DNA from: Rhodopirellula europaea 6C
GTDB lineage: Bacteria > Planctomycetota > Planctomycetia > Pirellulales > Pirellulaceae
Reading direction: 5' to 3'
Assembly: GCF_000338295.1 (NCBI RefSeq)
Contig: NZ_ANMO01000192.1
Coordinates: 1 to 64,000 of the forward strand
DNA: 64,000 nt
The notes under the pieces are model-generated. The model ran no database searches, was not told where the DNA came from, and saw nothing but the letters and a program-made list of their open reading frames with translations. Made by a program: the position numbers and the translations under genes. Below, one piece after another: positions 44,203-53,488 of the stretch (the first letter of the stretch is position 1; each line of letters begins with the position of its first letter).

Positions 44203-45690
44203 ATGAGCGTCGCAACCCAACACACATTGCTTCCCGAAGTTCAATCGTTCCTGGATCAATCGCCCCTGGCAAGCTTCGTCGGCGGAAAAGCCTTCCCGAG
44301 CGAACAGGGAAACGTGCTCGCAACGATCGATCCAGGCTCGGGCGATCAGCTCGCTGAGATCCACGATTTGAATGCGGCCGAGATTGATCGTGCGGTGGAA
44401 ATCGCCAACGAAGCGTTCCCGGCTTGGGCGGGATTGTCCCAAGAAGAACGCAGCAGCATCCTGCTCAAACTCGCCGATGCAGTCGAAAGTCACAAAGCGA
44501 TCATCGCCCAAATCGAGGCTCTCGATGCCGGCAAGATCGAAGCCCAAGCCGCCGGCGACGTGCAGAACTTCGTCGACACGATGCGTTACTTCGTTGGCCT
44601 GTCCGACCAAGTCGAGAAACGCACGAAGCTGGATGTGCCGGGCCACGATGCTTACACGGTCAAACAACCTTGGGGTGCCTGTGCTTTCATTTTTCCATGG
44701 AACTTCCCTTTCCTCTTGATCGGCTGGGGAATCTCGCCGGCATTGGCCGCTGGCAACACCGTCGTGATCAAACCCGCCGAAGACACATCGCTCTCTGCGA
44801 TCTACTTGGCTCAATTGGCCAAGGAAGTCGGTGTGCCGGATGGCGTGATCAACGTCGTCACCGGTCGAGGTGCAACCGCGGGAGCGGCCCTGACCAACAA
44901 CACTCAAATCAAACGTATGTCGTTCACCGGTTCGCCCGAAGTCGGCCGCTTGGTCGGTGAATCTTGCGGACGCAACCTGGTGCCGGTCAAGCTGGAATTG
45001 GGTGGCAAGGGTGCCGCGGTCGTCTTCGATGATGTCGATGTCAAAGCCACCGCGCAAGCCTTGGTTGGTGCAATCACATTCCACACCGGTCAAGTCTGCT
45101 GCGATGCAACGCGTTGGTTGATCCACGAAAACATCTACGACGAATTCGTCTCCGAGTGCAAACAGTTGATGGAAAAAGTCCGCATCGGTCACCCACTGGA
45201 TCCGAACAGTGACATGGGCCCGGTTGTGAATCCGAAACAACGCGAACGTGTTCTCGGGTACCAAGAAAAAGGCACCGCAGGAGGAGCCCAATGCTTGTGC
45301 GGTGGTGGTCCCGCGACGGTCGAGGGCCTGAACGGAAACTATGTCAAACCAACTTTGTTGGCCGGACCGCTGGACAACGTTGCCGCACGCGAAGAGATCT
45401 TTGGCCCGGTGGCTTACCTGGCGAAATTTTCTGATGAAGCGGACGCGATCGCGAAAGCCAACGACACCGACTACGGGTTGGCCAACAGCGTTTGGACGAC
45501 CGACGCCGAACGAGCCAATCGGGTCGCTGAGGCGATGATCGCTGGCAACAGTTGGATCAACGCTCACAACGTGTTCGCACACGGTGTCCCTTACGGCGGA
45601 GTCAAGAAAAGCGGCATGGGCGGCGGCGTGCTTTCGCCTGAAACGTTGATGGATTACTACCGCAGCACGTCGGTTGTCCGGCCTCTGTAA
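44203..45690 (+). CDS. NAD(P)-dependent aldehyde dehydrogenase, probably lactaldehyde
   Basis: A 495-residue cytosolic aldehyde dehydrogenase. Visible features: FIFPWNFPFLLIGWGISPAL (cofactor-binding loop), SFTGSPEVGR, general base Glu265 in LELGGKG, and catalytic Cys299 in FHTGQVCCDATR, where the usual FxNxGQxC shows His-Thr instead of x-Asn-x. The C-terminal GVKKSGMGG is standard. ATG at 44203 has AAGAAAG upstream. It sits 45 bases before a class II aldolase and 2.5 kb before rhamnose isomerase, so oxidation of L-lactaldehyde to lactate is the most reasonable role. The Asn change next to the catalytic Cys is worth noting because that Asn helps form the oxyanion hole. Confidence 0.87.
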   Translation: MSVATQHTLLPEVQSFLDQSPLASFVGGKAFPSEQGNVLATIDPGSGDQLAEIHDLNAAEIDRAVEIANEAFPAWAGLSQEERSSILLKLADAVESHKAIIAQIEALDAGKIEAQAAGDVQNFVDTMRYFVGLSDQVEKRTKLDVPGHDAYTVKQPWGACAFIFPWNFPFLLIGWGISPALAAGNTVVIKPAEDTSLSAIYLAQLAKEVGVPDGVINVVTGRGATAGAALTNNTQIKRMSFTGSPEVGRLVGESCGRNLVPVKLELGGKGAAVVFDDVDVKATAQALVGAITFHTGQVCCDATRWLIHENIYDEFVSECKQLMEKVRIGHPLDPNSDMGPVVNPKQRERVLGYQEKGTAGGAQCLCGGGPATVEGLNGNYVKPTLLAGPLDNVAAREEIFGPVAYLAKFSDEADAIAKANDTDYGLANSVWTTDAERANRVAEAMIAGNSWINAHNVFAHGVPYGGVKKSGMGGGVLSPETLMDYYRSTSVVRPL

Positions 45691-45735
45691 TCGCCTCCGC
45701 TGACCTTTGATCGAACCTTCACCGACGGGAATAGA

Positions 45736-47028
45736 ATGAGCCATTCGCGAGATGTCCAACATCCACGAGACCGAATCATGCAAACGATGGATCGGATCTA
45801 TCGCTACCGCATGACGACGACTTCGGGTGGCAATCTGTCGATTCGAGACAGCGAAGGCAACATTTGGATCACGCCGGCGAGAGTCGACAAAGGCAACCTG
45901 ACTCGGAACGATATCATTTGCGTTCGCGCCGATGGATCCGTCGATGGCCCGCACCCGCCATCCTCGGAGTTCCCGTTTCACAAAGCGATCTACGAAGCCC
46001 GGCCGGACGTGAAGGCGATCGTGCACGCTCACCCGGTCGCGCTGGTCGCCTTCAGCATCTGCCGCGGGACACCCGACACGCGGTTGTTCCATCAAGCGCA
46101 CAGTGTTTGTGGCAAAGTCGGTTTCGCACCTTACGCTTGCCCGGGGACGGAAGCTCTCGGGGCCAGCATTGCGAAACAGTTCGAAGACGGATGCGACAGC
46201 GTGATCCTGGAAAACCACGGCGTCGTCGTGGCCGGCCAAGATTTCGCATCCGCATTCCAACGATTCGAGGCCTTCGAATTCGCGGGTAAAACACTGATCA
46301 AAGCCAAGCAGATTGGTGAGGTTCAATACCTCGACGATTCCCAACTGGATCAAGCGGCACACCGAAGCGTTGACTTCGTCAGCTACCAACCGCCCGCCGC
46401 CACCACGCAAGAACAAGAATTGCGACGGCAACTGTGTGAGTTTGTGCGTCGCGGTTGCCGCCAGCGTTTGTTGATCAGCACCGAAGGCAGTTTTTCAGCT
46501 CGTTTGAAAGACAATTCGTTCTTGATCACGCCAACACGGCGGGACCGCGAGTTGTTGCGGGCGGAGGACTTTGTCCTAGTAAAAGGTGAATTTCGTGAAT
46601 ACGGAAAACTGGCCAGCCGCGCTGCCAACGCTCACCGCGCGATCTACGAAAAACACCCGCACGTGCAAGCGATCGTGTTTGCTCATCCGGTCAACGCGAC
46701 GGCGTTCAGTGTGACCAGCGTGCCCTTGGACGTTCGTACGATTCCTGAAAGCTACGTATTCCTGCGTGACGTGGCTCGTGCTCCCTACGGAGTCCAGTAT
46801 TCTGGCGATGAATCGATTGCCGACTACGTGTGCAGTCGCAACCCAGCCGCGATTCTTGAAAACGATGGCGTGTTGGTGACCGGTACCACAGTGCTGGATG
46901 CATTCGATCGCTTGGAAGTGCTCGAATCCACCGCCGAAGCCGTGATCAATGCGAAAGCGATCGGGGACGTGTCGGTGATGCAACAAGACGTCATCGACGA
47001 GCTGTGCGAACAGTTCAACCTGGCGTGA
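45736..47028 (+). CDS. Tandem class II aldolase/adducin-like protein, second half degenerate
   Basis: A 430-residue protein built of two class II aldolase domains (about 10-215 and 225-425). The first has the active-site set: Glu78 in [11 protein letters not shown], zinc ligands His97 and His99 in IVHAHPVA, and His161 in LENHGVVV. It fits rhamnulose- or fuculose-1-phosphate aldolase, giving DHAP and L-lactaldehyde. The second domain keeps the fold signature but shows Ala296 for the Glu, Phe315 for the first His, and Asp377 in LENDGVLV for the third His; only His317 remains. It is therefore probably non-catalytic and structural or regulatory. It lies between the aldehyde dehydrogenase and the convergent AraC-type regulator. 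Confidence 0.87.
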   Translation: MSHSRDVQHPRDRIMQTMDRIYRYRMTTTSGGNLSIRDSEGNIWITPARVDKGNLTRNDIICVRADGSVDGPHPPSSEFPFHKAIYEARPDVKAIVHAHPVALVAFSICRGTPDTRLFHQAHSVCGKVGFAPYACPGTEALGASIAKQFEDGCDSVILENHGVVVAGQDFASAFQRFEAFEFAGKTLIKAKQIGEVQYLDDSQLDQAAHRSVDFVSYQPPAATTQEQELRRQLCEFVRRGCRQRLLISTEGSFSARLKDNSFLITPTRRDRELLRAEDFVLVKGEFREYGKLASRAANAHRAIYEKHPHVQAIVFAHPVNATAFSVTSVPLDVRTIPESYVFLRDVARAPYGVQYSGDESIADYVCSRNPAAILENDGVLVTGTTVLDAFDRLEVLESTAEAVINAKAIGDVSVMQQDVIDELCEQFNLA

Positions 47029-47034
47029 TGTTTG

Positions 47035-47075
47035 CCGCTTAACATCGCGTGAACAACAAGTCACGATGTTAGCGG
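47035..47075. terminator. Hairpin between convergent aldolase and regulator genes
   Basis: CCGCTTAACATCG (47035-47047) pairs with CGATGTTAGCGG (47064-47075) with one bulged T. An inner CGTGA/TCACG pairing also exists. No U-tract follows. Its place just after the aldolase stop, before the regulator's end at 47141, suits a terminator. Confidence 0.55.
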
Positions 47076-47140
47076 TGTGGCGCAAGCCGCCCGGTGAGGA
47101 ACCGGAGGGCTCGCGCCCTTCCGCTACGTCAACGTGGTTC

Positions 47141-48013
47141 TTATCGCATTTGCTTTCTGTATTCGCGAGGCGACAAGCCGAGGTGGGTGCGGAACTGCCG
47201 GCTGAAGTAGTTGCTGTCTGAAAAACCGACGTCAAAGGCGATGTCGGTGATCGACCGATCGGTGCTGCGAAGCAAGCGACTGGCTTCTTGAATCCGCACT
47301 TGGATCAAATACTTGATCGGGGAGGTCTCCATCGTGCCTTCAAAGGTGCGAATGAAATTCCGGCGAGACATTCCCGAAATCTCGACCAAGTCATCCAACG
47401 AAATCGAGCGATCGAAGTGTCGCTGGATGTGCGAAATCGCTTCGGCGATGCGAAGCAGTTTCTTGCTCTCGGGATTGCGGGTTCGGCTGTAGCACCTCGA
47501 TAGAAAGGTGACCAATTGCAACATCGTGAGTGTCGCCATCGTTCGAAAGCCAGCCGAGCGTTGCTTCAGCTCTTGATCCAATGATTCGACATAACGAAGC
47601 GTCTCGATCAACTCCGCTGGATTGAGCTGCAAGCGGCTGGTGAATTGATGCCGCTTTCTCCACGCTGGCTCGAGCGTGAACAGCGCATGGTAGCCGGACA
47701 ACGATTGCAGATCGCCAATCGAAAGCGGCAACTCGAGCGGATCAAACAAGATGTTGATCAGGCTCAACTGATCCATGTTCAAGTAGTCATGCGGTCGGTC
47801 CCCACCGATCACAAACGTGTCTCCCGTCACCAATTCGTAGCTGTCCTCGCCGGTGATATGAACGCCTTTGCCGCCGGTGATGATGACGATCTCGGCGAAC
47901 TCGTGGCAATGCAACCCAAAGGGTTCTTGCGGATCACGCCGTTCGACCACGATCGGAAAGCCGTCGGGGTGAAACCAGTCCTCCTTTTTCAGCGTCGGGA
48001 TCATCTCGGACAT
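47141..48013 (-). CDS. AraC-family regulator, RhaS/RhaR-like
   Basis: A 290-residue transcription factor. The N-terminal cupin sensor (about 1-115) shows [20 protein letters not shown] and [10 protein letters not shown]. The C-terminal AraC domain (about 190-290) has two helix-turn-helix motifs: [20 protein letters not shown] and [20 protein letters not shown], ending [13 protein letters not shown]. Cupin plus AraC is the RhaS/RhaR layout, which senses L-rhamnose. It is transcribed away from rhaA with a 197-base shared region, the usual arrangement for an activator of its neighbour. It may also control the sulfatase cluster, but sites were not verified. Confidence 0.87.
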   Translation of the reverse strand: MSEMIPTLKKEDWFHPDGFPIVVERRDPQEPFGLHCHEFAEIVIITGGKGVHITGEDSYELVTGDTFVIGGDRPHDYLNMDQLSLINILFDPLELPLSIGDLQSLSGYHALFTLEPAWRKRHQFTSRLQLNPAELIETLRYVESLDQELKQRSAGFRTMATLTMLQLVTFLSRCYSRTRNPESKKLLRIAEAISHIQRHFDRSISLDDLVEISGMSRRNFIRTFEGTMETSPIKYLIQVRIQEASRLLRSTDRSITDIAFDVGFSDSNYFSRQFRTHLGLSPREYRKQMR

Positions 48014-48210
48014 GGCTCCGGGGCACCTTGGACTGGAGTTTTGGCTCGATTCGGCTGTTTCAGAAAAGCGATTCCAGGTGGCACGATTGTCTTGTTATCG
48101 GCAAGAATGTCAAGGTTTGGCGTTGCTCCCTCGGATACGCTACGGAAAGATGGGTCACGCCAAGTGGCCGGACAGACACGCACACCGCCCTTAGATCAGG
48201 CATTGAGACC
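48014..48210. promoter_or_regulatory. Divergent araC-type regulator / rhaA control region
   Basis: 197 bases between the two divergent starts. CTTGTTATCGGCAAG (48091-48105) is a short inverted repeat (CTTG/CAAG) in a T-rich context, flanked by two TGTC elements in TTGTCTTG and ATGTCAAG. This is the only symmetrical signal seen and is a candidate binding site. No convincing -35/-10 pair could be fixed. Confidence 0.35.
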
Positions 48211-49494
48211 ATGAATCGAGCTGGCAATATCGAGAAGGCTTTTGAGTTGGCCCGAGAGGACTACCAGGCGATTGGAGTCGATGTCGATTCGGCTTTGCAA
48301 CGCATGCGAGACGTGGAAATCTCGGTCCATTGCTGGCAAGGCGATGACGTGAAGGGCTTCGAAGGCGACGACGGAGCACTCGGGAACGGGTTGGCGGTGA
48401 CCGGTAATTTTCCGGGGCGGGCTCGCACAATCGATGAGCTTCAGAGCGATCTGGAATTGGCTTATTCGCTGATCCCCGGCAACCACCGTCTCAACCTGCA
48501 CGCTCTTTATGGTGACTTCAAGAGCCGCGTCGATCGCGATGAGATCGAGGTCGAACACTTCCAGGGCTGGATCGATTGGGCTCGCGATCAAAAGATCCGC
48601 TTGGATTTCAACCCGAGCTACTTCTCACATCCCAACGCGGCGGATGGTTTCACGCTGGCTCACGCGGATTCAGGCATTCGTCAATTTTGGATCGATCACG
48701 GCATCGCCTGCCGAAAGATCGCCGCCGCAATGGGCGCGGCTCAAAACAATCCCTGCATCAATAACTTTTGGGTGCCCGACGGGTACAAAGACGTGCCCGC
48801 CGATCGAAAGGCACCGCGGGAACGATTGGCCGCTTCGTTGGATTCCATTTTCGCAACCGAGTATCCCGCCGAACACACTCTCGATGCAGTCGAATGCAAA
48901 CTGTTTGGCATCGGAAGCGAAAGCTACGTGGTCGGCTCACACGAGTTCTACATGGGCTACGCGATGTCACGCAACAAAGTCCTGTGCCTGGACGCCGGGC
49001 ATTTCCATCCAACCGAAACGATCTCGGACAAAATCTCCGCGGTGATGATGTACGTTCCTGAACTGTTGTTGCACGTCAGTCGCGGTGTGCGTTGGGACAG
49101 CGACCACGTGGTCACGTACAGCGATGAGTTGCAATCGATCATGCAAGAAGTTGTTCGCGGTGACTACTTGGGACGTGTGCACATCGGATTGGATTTCTTC
49201 GACGCCAGCATCAACCGCGTGGCGGCTTGGGCGATTGGAACTCGCAACGCATTGAAAGCGGTCTTGGCAGCATTGCTGGAACCAACCGAGCAACTGCGAA
49301 AGCTGGAACTGGAAGGCGACCTGACCGGTCGACTCGCGTTGATCGAAGAGCAAAAGACGCTCCCGCTCGGTGCCGTTTGGAATCACTATTGCCAATCGGT
49401 CGGCGTGCCCGCGGGATCAGATTGGTTGGAGAACGTGCGGGAATACGAGAGCAAAGTGTTGTCGCAACGAAGTGACAGTTCCGCTTTGGTTTGA
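48211..49494 (+). CDS. rhaA: L-rhamnose isomerase
   Basis: A 427-residue cytosolic isomerase that converts L-rhamnose to L-rhamnulose with a divalent metal. It follows the E. coli RhaA sequence along its length: [16 protein letters not shown] near residue 30, [44 protein letters not shown], then [38 protein letters not shown] and [20 protein letters not shown] with the metal and substrate residues. The ATG at 48211 matches the E. coli start region ([20 protein letters not shown]); the open frame back to 48028 has no such match. It anchors this region as rhamnose catabolism. No rhamnulokinase gene follows; the next gene is a permease. Confidence 0.96.
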   Translation: MNRAGNIEKAFELAREDYQAIGVDVDSALQRMRDVEISVHCWQGDDVKGFEGDDGALGNGLAVTGNFPGRARTIDELQSDLELAYSLIPGNHRLNLHALYGDFKSRVDRDEIEVEHFQGWIDWARDQKIRLDFNPSYFSHPNAADGFTLAHADSGIRQFWIDHGIACRKIAAAMGAAQNNPCINNFWVPDGYKDVPADRKAPRERLAASLDSIFATEYPAEHTLDAVECKLFGIGSESYVVGSHEFYMGYAMSRNKVLCLDAGHFHPTETISDKISAVMMYVPELLLHVSRGVRWDSDHVVTYSDELQSIMQEVVRGDYLGRVHIGLDFFDASINRVAAWAIGTRNALKAVLAALLEPTEQLRKLELEGDLTGRLALIEEQKTLPLGAVWNHYCQSVGVPAGSDWLENVREYESKVLSQRSDSSALV

Positions 49495-49582
49495 TCAAAC
49501 CCCCGCCGATAAATTCGCGGTCGTGGCGGACCGACAAGCAGACGACGGTGAATCGACCGATCTTTAGAACTCGAGAGCATTG

Positions 49583-51007
49583 ATGAGCGAAGAAAATTCA
49601 AACGCGGGCGGCGAATTTGAACGCGAACCCGTTCCCGAATCCGCACGAATGGGAAACGGGAAGTTCTGGGGGATGTACGCCGGCGAGCACGCGGCGGGCA
49701 CCGAGTTCATGATCGGGCCGCTGTTCCTTGCCGCGGGAGCGAGCCTGTCTGATTTGCTGCTGGGGTTGTTGCTCGGCAACCTGCTGGCCGTGCTGACTTG
49801 GCGATTCCTCGTGGTCCCGATCGCGATGGCCAAGCGCCTGACCCTTTACTATCAGCTCGAACGCATCGCCGGTGGTTCGCTGGTCAAGTTCTACAACTTG
49901 GTCAACGGATTGCTCTTCTGCTTTCTCGCCGGGGCGATGGTCACGGTCTCCGCATCGGCCGTGGGAGTGCCCTTCGATATCCGCTTTGACGTGCCTGAGA
50001 ATTTCTTTGGTCTGAGCAATCCATCGTTCACATTGTTGGTGGTCATCGTCGGCGCCGTGATCACCGCGGTTGCGGCGGGCGGCTATGAACGCGTGGCAAG
50101 ATTCGCGAATATCGCGGCCCCGTGGATGATCGCCGTTTTTGCGTGCTGCGGGATTGTTTCGCTGTCTCAAATGGGTGCCACCAACGCATCGGCATTGTCG
50201 GAAGGCAAGTTTTGGTCCGATGCGATTGCATTCGTGCAGGAAAAGAACGGACCGGGGACGTTCAGTTTCTGGCAGATTGTGGTCTTCGCTTGGTTGTGCA
50301 ACGGAGCGATGCATTTCGGGATGTCTGATCTCACGATCTTCCGCTTTGCGAAGAGTAAGTCCTCAGGCTGGGCGCCCGCGATCGGAATGTTTCTCGGGCA
50401 CTATATGGCTTGGATCGCGGCGGCGTTGTTGTTGGCCGCGTTGATCAAGTTGCAGCCGGCGTTGGTGGTCGGCGATGACGGCAAAGTCACCGCGAATCCT
50501 GGGTTGCTTGCCTACCAAGCGGTCGGATGGACAGGGATCATTTGCGTGGTGATCGCGGGTTGGACGACCGCGAACCCGACGATCTATCGCGCGGGGCTCG
50601 CGTTTCAGGGGATGTTCCCCCGAAGCTCACGAACCGCGATGACCCTTGTCGCCGGTGTGGTTGCGACCATCGCTGGAGCGTTCCCAAACCTGTCGGCTCA
50701 ACTGCTCGATTTTGTGGGCACCTATGGAACGGTCCTGGGAACGATGGGAGCCGTCATCTTTGTCGACTTCTACTTGATTCAAAAGTTTGGTTTGCGTGCC
50801 GAGTACGCGGCGGTCACCGGAGCTCGCATCAATAGCGCTGTCTTGATCTCTTGGGTGCTGCCGGTGGCGGTGGCGTTGTACTTCATTCTGGCCAAAGGAT
50901 TTTTCGCGGCCTATGCGGTGATCCCATGTTGGTTCACTTGCGGCGTCCTTTACTTGCTCATCAGCAAGCTGACGCAGCGTTCACCGGCTGACGGAACGAT
51001 TTCCTGA
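49583..51007 (+). CDS. NCS1-like permease, candidate rhamnose transporter
   Basis: A 474-residue inner-membrane protein with about twelve hydrophobic helices. The N-terminus (GKFWGMYAGEHAAGTEFMIG, then SLSDLLLGLLLGNLLAVLTW) resembles cytosine/purine permeases of the NCS1 family, which run on cation gradients. Later helices include FANIAAPWMIAVFACCGIVS and GWTGIICVVIAGWTTANPTI. ATG at 49583 is chosen over TTG at 49580; GAGAG is upstream. It lies 88 bases after rhaA and before a two-helix peptide, so the context points to sugar (L-rhamnose) uptake rather than nucleobases. RhaT-, MFS- or ABC-type rhamnose transporters are not in the window. Family placement is moderate; substrate is inference. 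Confidence 0.68.
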   Translation: MSEENSNAGGEFEREPVPESARMGNGKFWGMYAGEHAAGTEFMIGPLFLAAGASLSDLLLGLLLGNLLAVLTWRFLVVPIAMAKRLTLYYQLERIAGGSLVKFYNLVNGLLFCFLAGAMVTVSASAVGVPFDIRFDVPENFFGLSNPSFTLLVVIVGAVITAVAAGGYERVARFANIAAPWMIAVFACCGIVSLSQMGATNASALSEGKFWSDAIAFVQEKNGPGTFSFWQIVVFAWLCNGAMHFGMSDLTIFRFAKSKSSGWAPAIGMFLGHYMAWIAAALLLAALIKLQPALVVGDDGKVTANPGLLAYQAVGWTGIICVVIAGWTTANPTIYRAGLAFQGMFPRSSRTAMTLVAGVVATIAGAFPNLSAQLLDFVGTYGTVLGTMGAVIFVDFYLIQKFGLRAEYAAVTGARINSAVLISWVLPVAVALYFILAKGFFAAYAVIPCWFTCGVLYLLISKLTQRSPADGTIS

Positions 51008-51074
51008 TGACGGCTCGCGTTTGAATCCCGTTCAATTCATTTCTTCACCTCAATAACACAACCGTGCTGTCGCC

Positions 51075-51272
51075 ATGAAGAACTTCGCCAAGATGATGTC
51101 GCTGATCACCCTTTGCATGATCGTCGTACCGTGTTCGCTGTTTTTTGCCGGAGCGATTGAGCTTCCGCTGGTCAAATCGATCGCACTGTTCGGCACCATC
51201 GGATGGTTCATCTTCACACCGATCTGGATGAGCCGGCAATTGCCGATCGACGCGGCAGAAGTCGAGATCTAG
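51075..51272 (+). CDS. Two-helix small membrane protein next to the permease
   Basis: A 65-residue protein with two predicted membrane helices (LITLCMIVVPCSLFFAGAIE and IALFGTIGWFIFTPIWM) and a short polar C-terminus. It starts 67 bases after the permease on the same strand. Small two-helix partners are known for several transporter classes (for example YhdT with PanF), so it may be an accessory subunit of the permease. No domain was recognised. Confidence 0.68.
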   Translation: MKNFAKMMSLITLCMIVVPCSLFFAGAIELPLVKSIALFGTIGWFIFTPIWMSRQLPIDAAEVEI

Positions 51273-51547
51273 GAAGACGAATACCGACGCCGATGCCGAT
51301 TCACTCACCGACGCCGCTTTCTAAAGTTGTTTCGCGAACCTTGGCGTGGTGAGATTGGTCCATGGGGCAAGGGATCCGATGCTGTTCGGATCCATCTCCC
51401 GACGCCAATGATGTGCCTTTCGCGAAAGATGAAACGATGCGAGTTTTGCCATTCTGTTTTGCAACAAAATCAGGTTGCGAGTGATTTCCGCTCGTATGCC
51501 TGACAAGAACGATTTGTCCCAAACAACTGTTCACACAATGCGAAACA

Positions 51548-51901
51548 ATGAGAACCACATCCGAAACCCAGTCGGCGACTAACGTCGCTGCGCGAGTCGC
51601 GGGCGAAGACATCCAAAAGGGTGACTTCGTCACCGTTCTAAGCGAGATTTTCGAAGTCCCATCCTTTCTTTGGAACTGCTCGGACGTCTCGTTGCCACCG
51701 GACGAACCCGTGCGGGCTCGCTTTTTATCATCAGCCACCGGGACCCCATACAAGGTCACCGTGGTTTGCTTGCCTTTTGTCTACGCCAAGCGCACACGTG
51801 GTTTGGTCGCATGCTTCGACATCCGACGCCACGAATTGGTGCGTCTGGATCGCGAAAGCGGTCGCTCGATCTGGAAGCTGTTGAAGAAAAAGAAGAAGTG
51901 A
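51548..51901 (+). CDS. Conserved-looking small basic protein of unknown function
   Basis: A 117-residue cytosolic protein without signal or membrane segment. It has a beta-rich core (KGDFVTVLSEIFEVPSFLWN, then PYKVTVVCLPFVYAKRTRGL) and a strongly basic C-terminus ending in KLLKKKKK. I do not recognise a domain. It stands alone between the rhamnose genes and a convergent hydrolase, followed by a hairpin. The basic tail could bind nucleic acid or ribosomes, but nothing else supports that. Confidence 0.6.
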   Translation: MRTTSETQSATNVAARVAGEDIQKGDFVTVLSEIFEVPSFLWNCSDVSLPPDEPVRARFLSSATGTPYKVTVVCLPFVYAKRTRGLVACFDIRRHELVRLDRESGRSIWKLLKKKKK

Positions 51902-51924
51902 ACTCATAGTTCACGTTGTCCAAA

Positions 51925-51966
51925 CACAGGTGGGCTTTGCAACTGTTTTTGCAAAGTCTGCCTGTG
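51925..51966. terminator. Hairpin between convergent genes
   Basis: CACAGG (51925-51930) plus CTTTGCAA (51935-51942) pair with TTGCAAAG (51949-51956) plus CCTGTG (51961-51966), with a four-base internal loop. A T-rich loop (CTGTTT) closes it. It can serve both the gene ending at 51901 and the minus-strand gene ending at 52011. Confidence 0.6.
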
Positions 51967-52010
51967 CTGGGCCATCTCTCCGGCACGGAGGCTCAGTTCA
52001 GTACTGCGAT

Positions 52011-52862
52011 CTATTCGATGCTGAGTGCGGCAGTGTCGAGTAGCCAGTTTTCGATCGCGTCATAGACATGGTCGCGTTCGTCTTCGATCAACAGCGAATG
52101 CCGTAGACCGTCAAACGAGACGCGATGACACAATCGGCCCGCGTTCTCGACGAACTCGTCCGTGGTTTCCGAATCACAAAGTTCGTCTTCCGCACCGGTC
52201 AGCACCAGCAACTTGACGTTCAGCTCTTTCGCGTGGTCGGTCAACCAAATGCCATGGTTGACCAATTGGCTGCCGATCCCAATCGAGAGTTTCTCGTGTA
52301 TCAAGTCGTCGTCGGCGAGATCGCGAAGTGCCTGGGTGTCCTGTGTCAATTGCGTCGGTTCAATCGATGCTGACAAACGAATGTGCGGGATGAGTTTGCC
52401 GGTCAGCCACGCCGCGAATGCTTGCGGACGCGTGGGTGGATTGGGCGGCAGAATCATCGGATTGGTCACGATCGCTCGCTTCACGTATTCGTGATCACGA
52501 CCAAGAAGATGATTCAACACTAAGTTTCCGCCCATACTGTGCCCCAACAACACGAGTTCGGCTCGCGGGAATTGCTTCGCCGCGAATTCGAGGGCGACAG
52601 CGATGTCATCGACCAGCGTGTCGAAACTGGGAGCGTCGCCGCGGGCACCGGGACTTTGCCCGTGACCATGTTGATCATAGATCACCACTCCGCGGTCCAG
52701 TGCCAACATGCGATCGACGAAGTCGTCATAGCACCCGGAGTGTTCGCCCAAACCGTGCACGACGACAAACACGAGTTCGGCCGAGGATGGTCCGGCACGG
52801 CGACAATGCAGTTCGCGTCCGTCGGGAGTTTCAAGTGCTGATTCGTCGATTGCAATAGCCAT
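52011..52862 (-). CDS. Alpha/beta hydrolase, monoacylglycerol-lipase-like
   Basis: A 283-residue serine hydrolase without a signal peptide. The oxyanion region is VVHGLGEHSGCYDDF, the nucleophile elbow is LLGHSMGGNLV, the acid lies in LTGAEDELCDSE and the catalytic His in GLRHSLLIEDE. The HGHGQSPGARG motif is typical of the monoacylglycerol lipase / Hydrolase_4 branch, which cleaves glycerides or lysophospholipids. It is on the minus strand 75 bases downstream of the small acidic protein at 52938 and may be cotranscribed with it. The natural substrate is unknown. Confidence 0.87.
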   Translation of the reverse strand: MAIAIDESALETPDGRELHCRRAGPSSAELVFVVVHGLGEHSGCYDDFVDRMLALDRGVVIYDQHGHGQSPGARGDAPSFDTLVDDIAVALEFAAKQFPRAELVLLGHSMGGNLVLNHLLGRDHEYVKRAIVTNPMILPPNPPTRPQAFAAWLTGKLIPHIRLSASIEPTQLTQDTQALRDLADDDLIHEKLSIGIGSQLVNHGIWLTDHAKELNVKLLVLTGAEDELCDSETTDEFVENAGRLCHRVSFDGLRHSLLIEDERDHVYDAIENWLLDTAALSIE

Positions 52863-52937
52863 GGAAAGTGTGTTGTTGAATGCCGGTCGTGCAAGTGAAC
52901 TGTAGAGTGACGTCGAGAGAGCGTGAGTCGGGCGACG

Positions 52938-53219
52938 CTACTCTTTTTCTCGATCAATGAACTTGCAGAATCGGCTGAGCTCACCACCGGCGGTCTTGTC
53001 CTCGTGCAGAAACGCGAGGTTGGATTCTTCAAACTTGTCGAAGAAGTTTTCCCAACTGATCGTCGACAGAGAGTCGTTGCGGCCTCCGTGAGGAAAATCG
53101 ATTCGCAAGATTCCGATGCCTTCGTCGGAGTCGGCGGTCGATTCGACTGTCGCGGGAACACCGCCGCGTTCGTGAACCCAGTTGCGAATGGTGTCGTGGT
53201 CAGTTGTTGTATTAGCCAT
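52938..53219 (-). CDS. Small acidic conserved protein of unknown function
   Basis: A 93-residue cytosolic protein starting at ATG 53219, which has AGGAAA upstream; the longer open frame to 53441 has no support. The sequence has a compact pattern (IRNWVHERGGVPATVES, GILRIDFPHGG, LSTISWENFFDKFEESNLAFLHED) that I associate with short conserved hypothetical proteins often mislabelled as glucan branching enzyme. No catalytic motif is visible. It may share a transcript with the hydrolase downstream. Confidence 0.68.
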   Translation of the reverse strand: MANTTTDHDTIRNWVHERGGVPATVESTADSDEGIGILRIDFPHGGRNDSLSTISWENFFDKFEESNLAFLHEDKTAGGELSRFCKFIDREKE

Positions 53220-53488
53220 GGTTTTCCTCGGACATTGTTTGGGACTGCCGATTGAGTCTTGTTCAATCGTGGTCGGTTTTACGCGCGTGGTCTGTTGCGT
53301 CGATCGAAAGTTGCAATTCAGTTTTCGAGACCACGAAACGTTGACAGCACCAGGATGGAAGCAACCATCGTGCCAACGCTGAGTGGGCGCGGGGTTTGCA
53401 AGACGACACAAGGCGACTGGCGTGCCGACCGTGCGTCGCATTCAATGATGTGGTGTCGGCAACCTCGCTCGGAAACGTCACGGTCTTC

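Noticed and set aside
43990-46431. An 813-residue open frame on the minus strand, antisense to the sulfatase end, the aldehyde dehydrogenase and the aldolase.
   Set aside because: It has no recognisable domain or signal, covers three well-supported plus-strand genes, and follows from their strong codon bias.
48014-48210. A rhamnose- or cobalamin-type riboswitch in the rhaA leader.
   Set aside because: No conserved riboswitch core was seen; only short inverted repeats are present.
52938-53441. Longer version of the small acidic protein with 74 extra N-terminal residues.
   Set aside because: The extra part reads into the divergent promoter region and has no pattern; ATG 53219 has a ribosome site.
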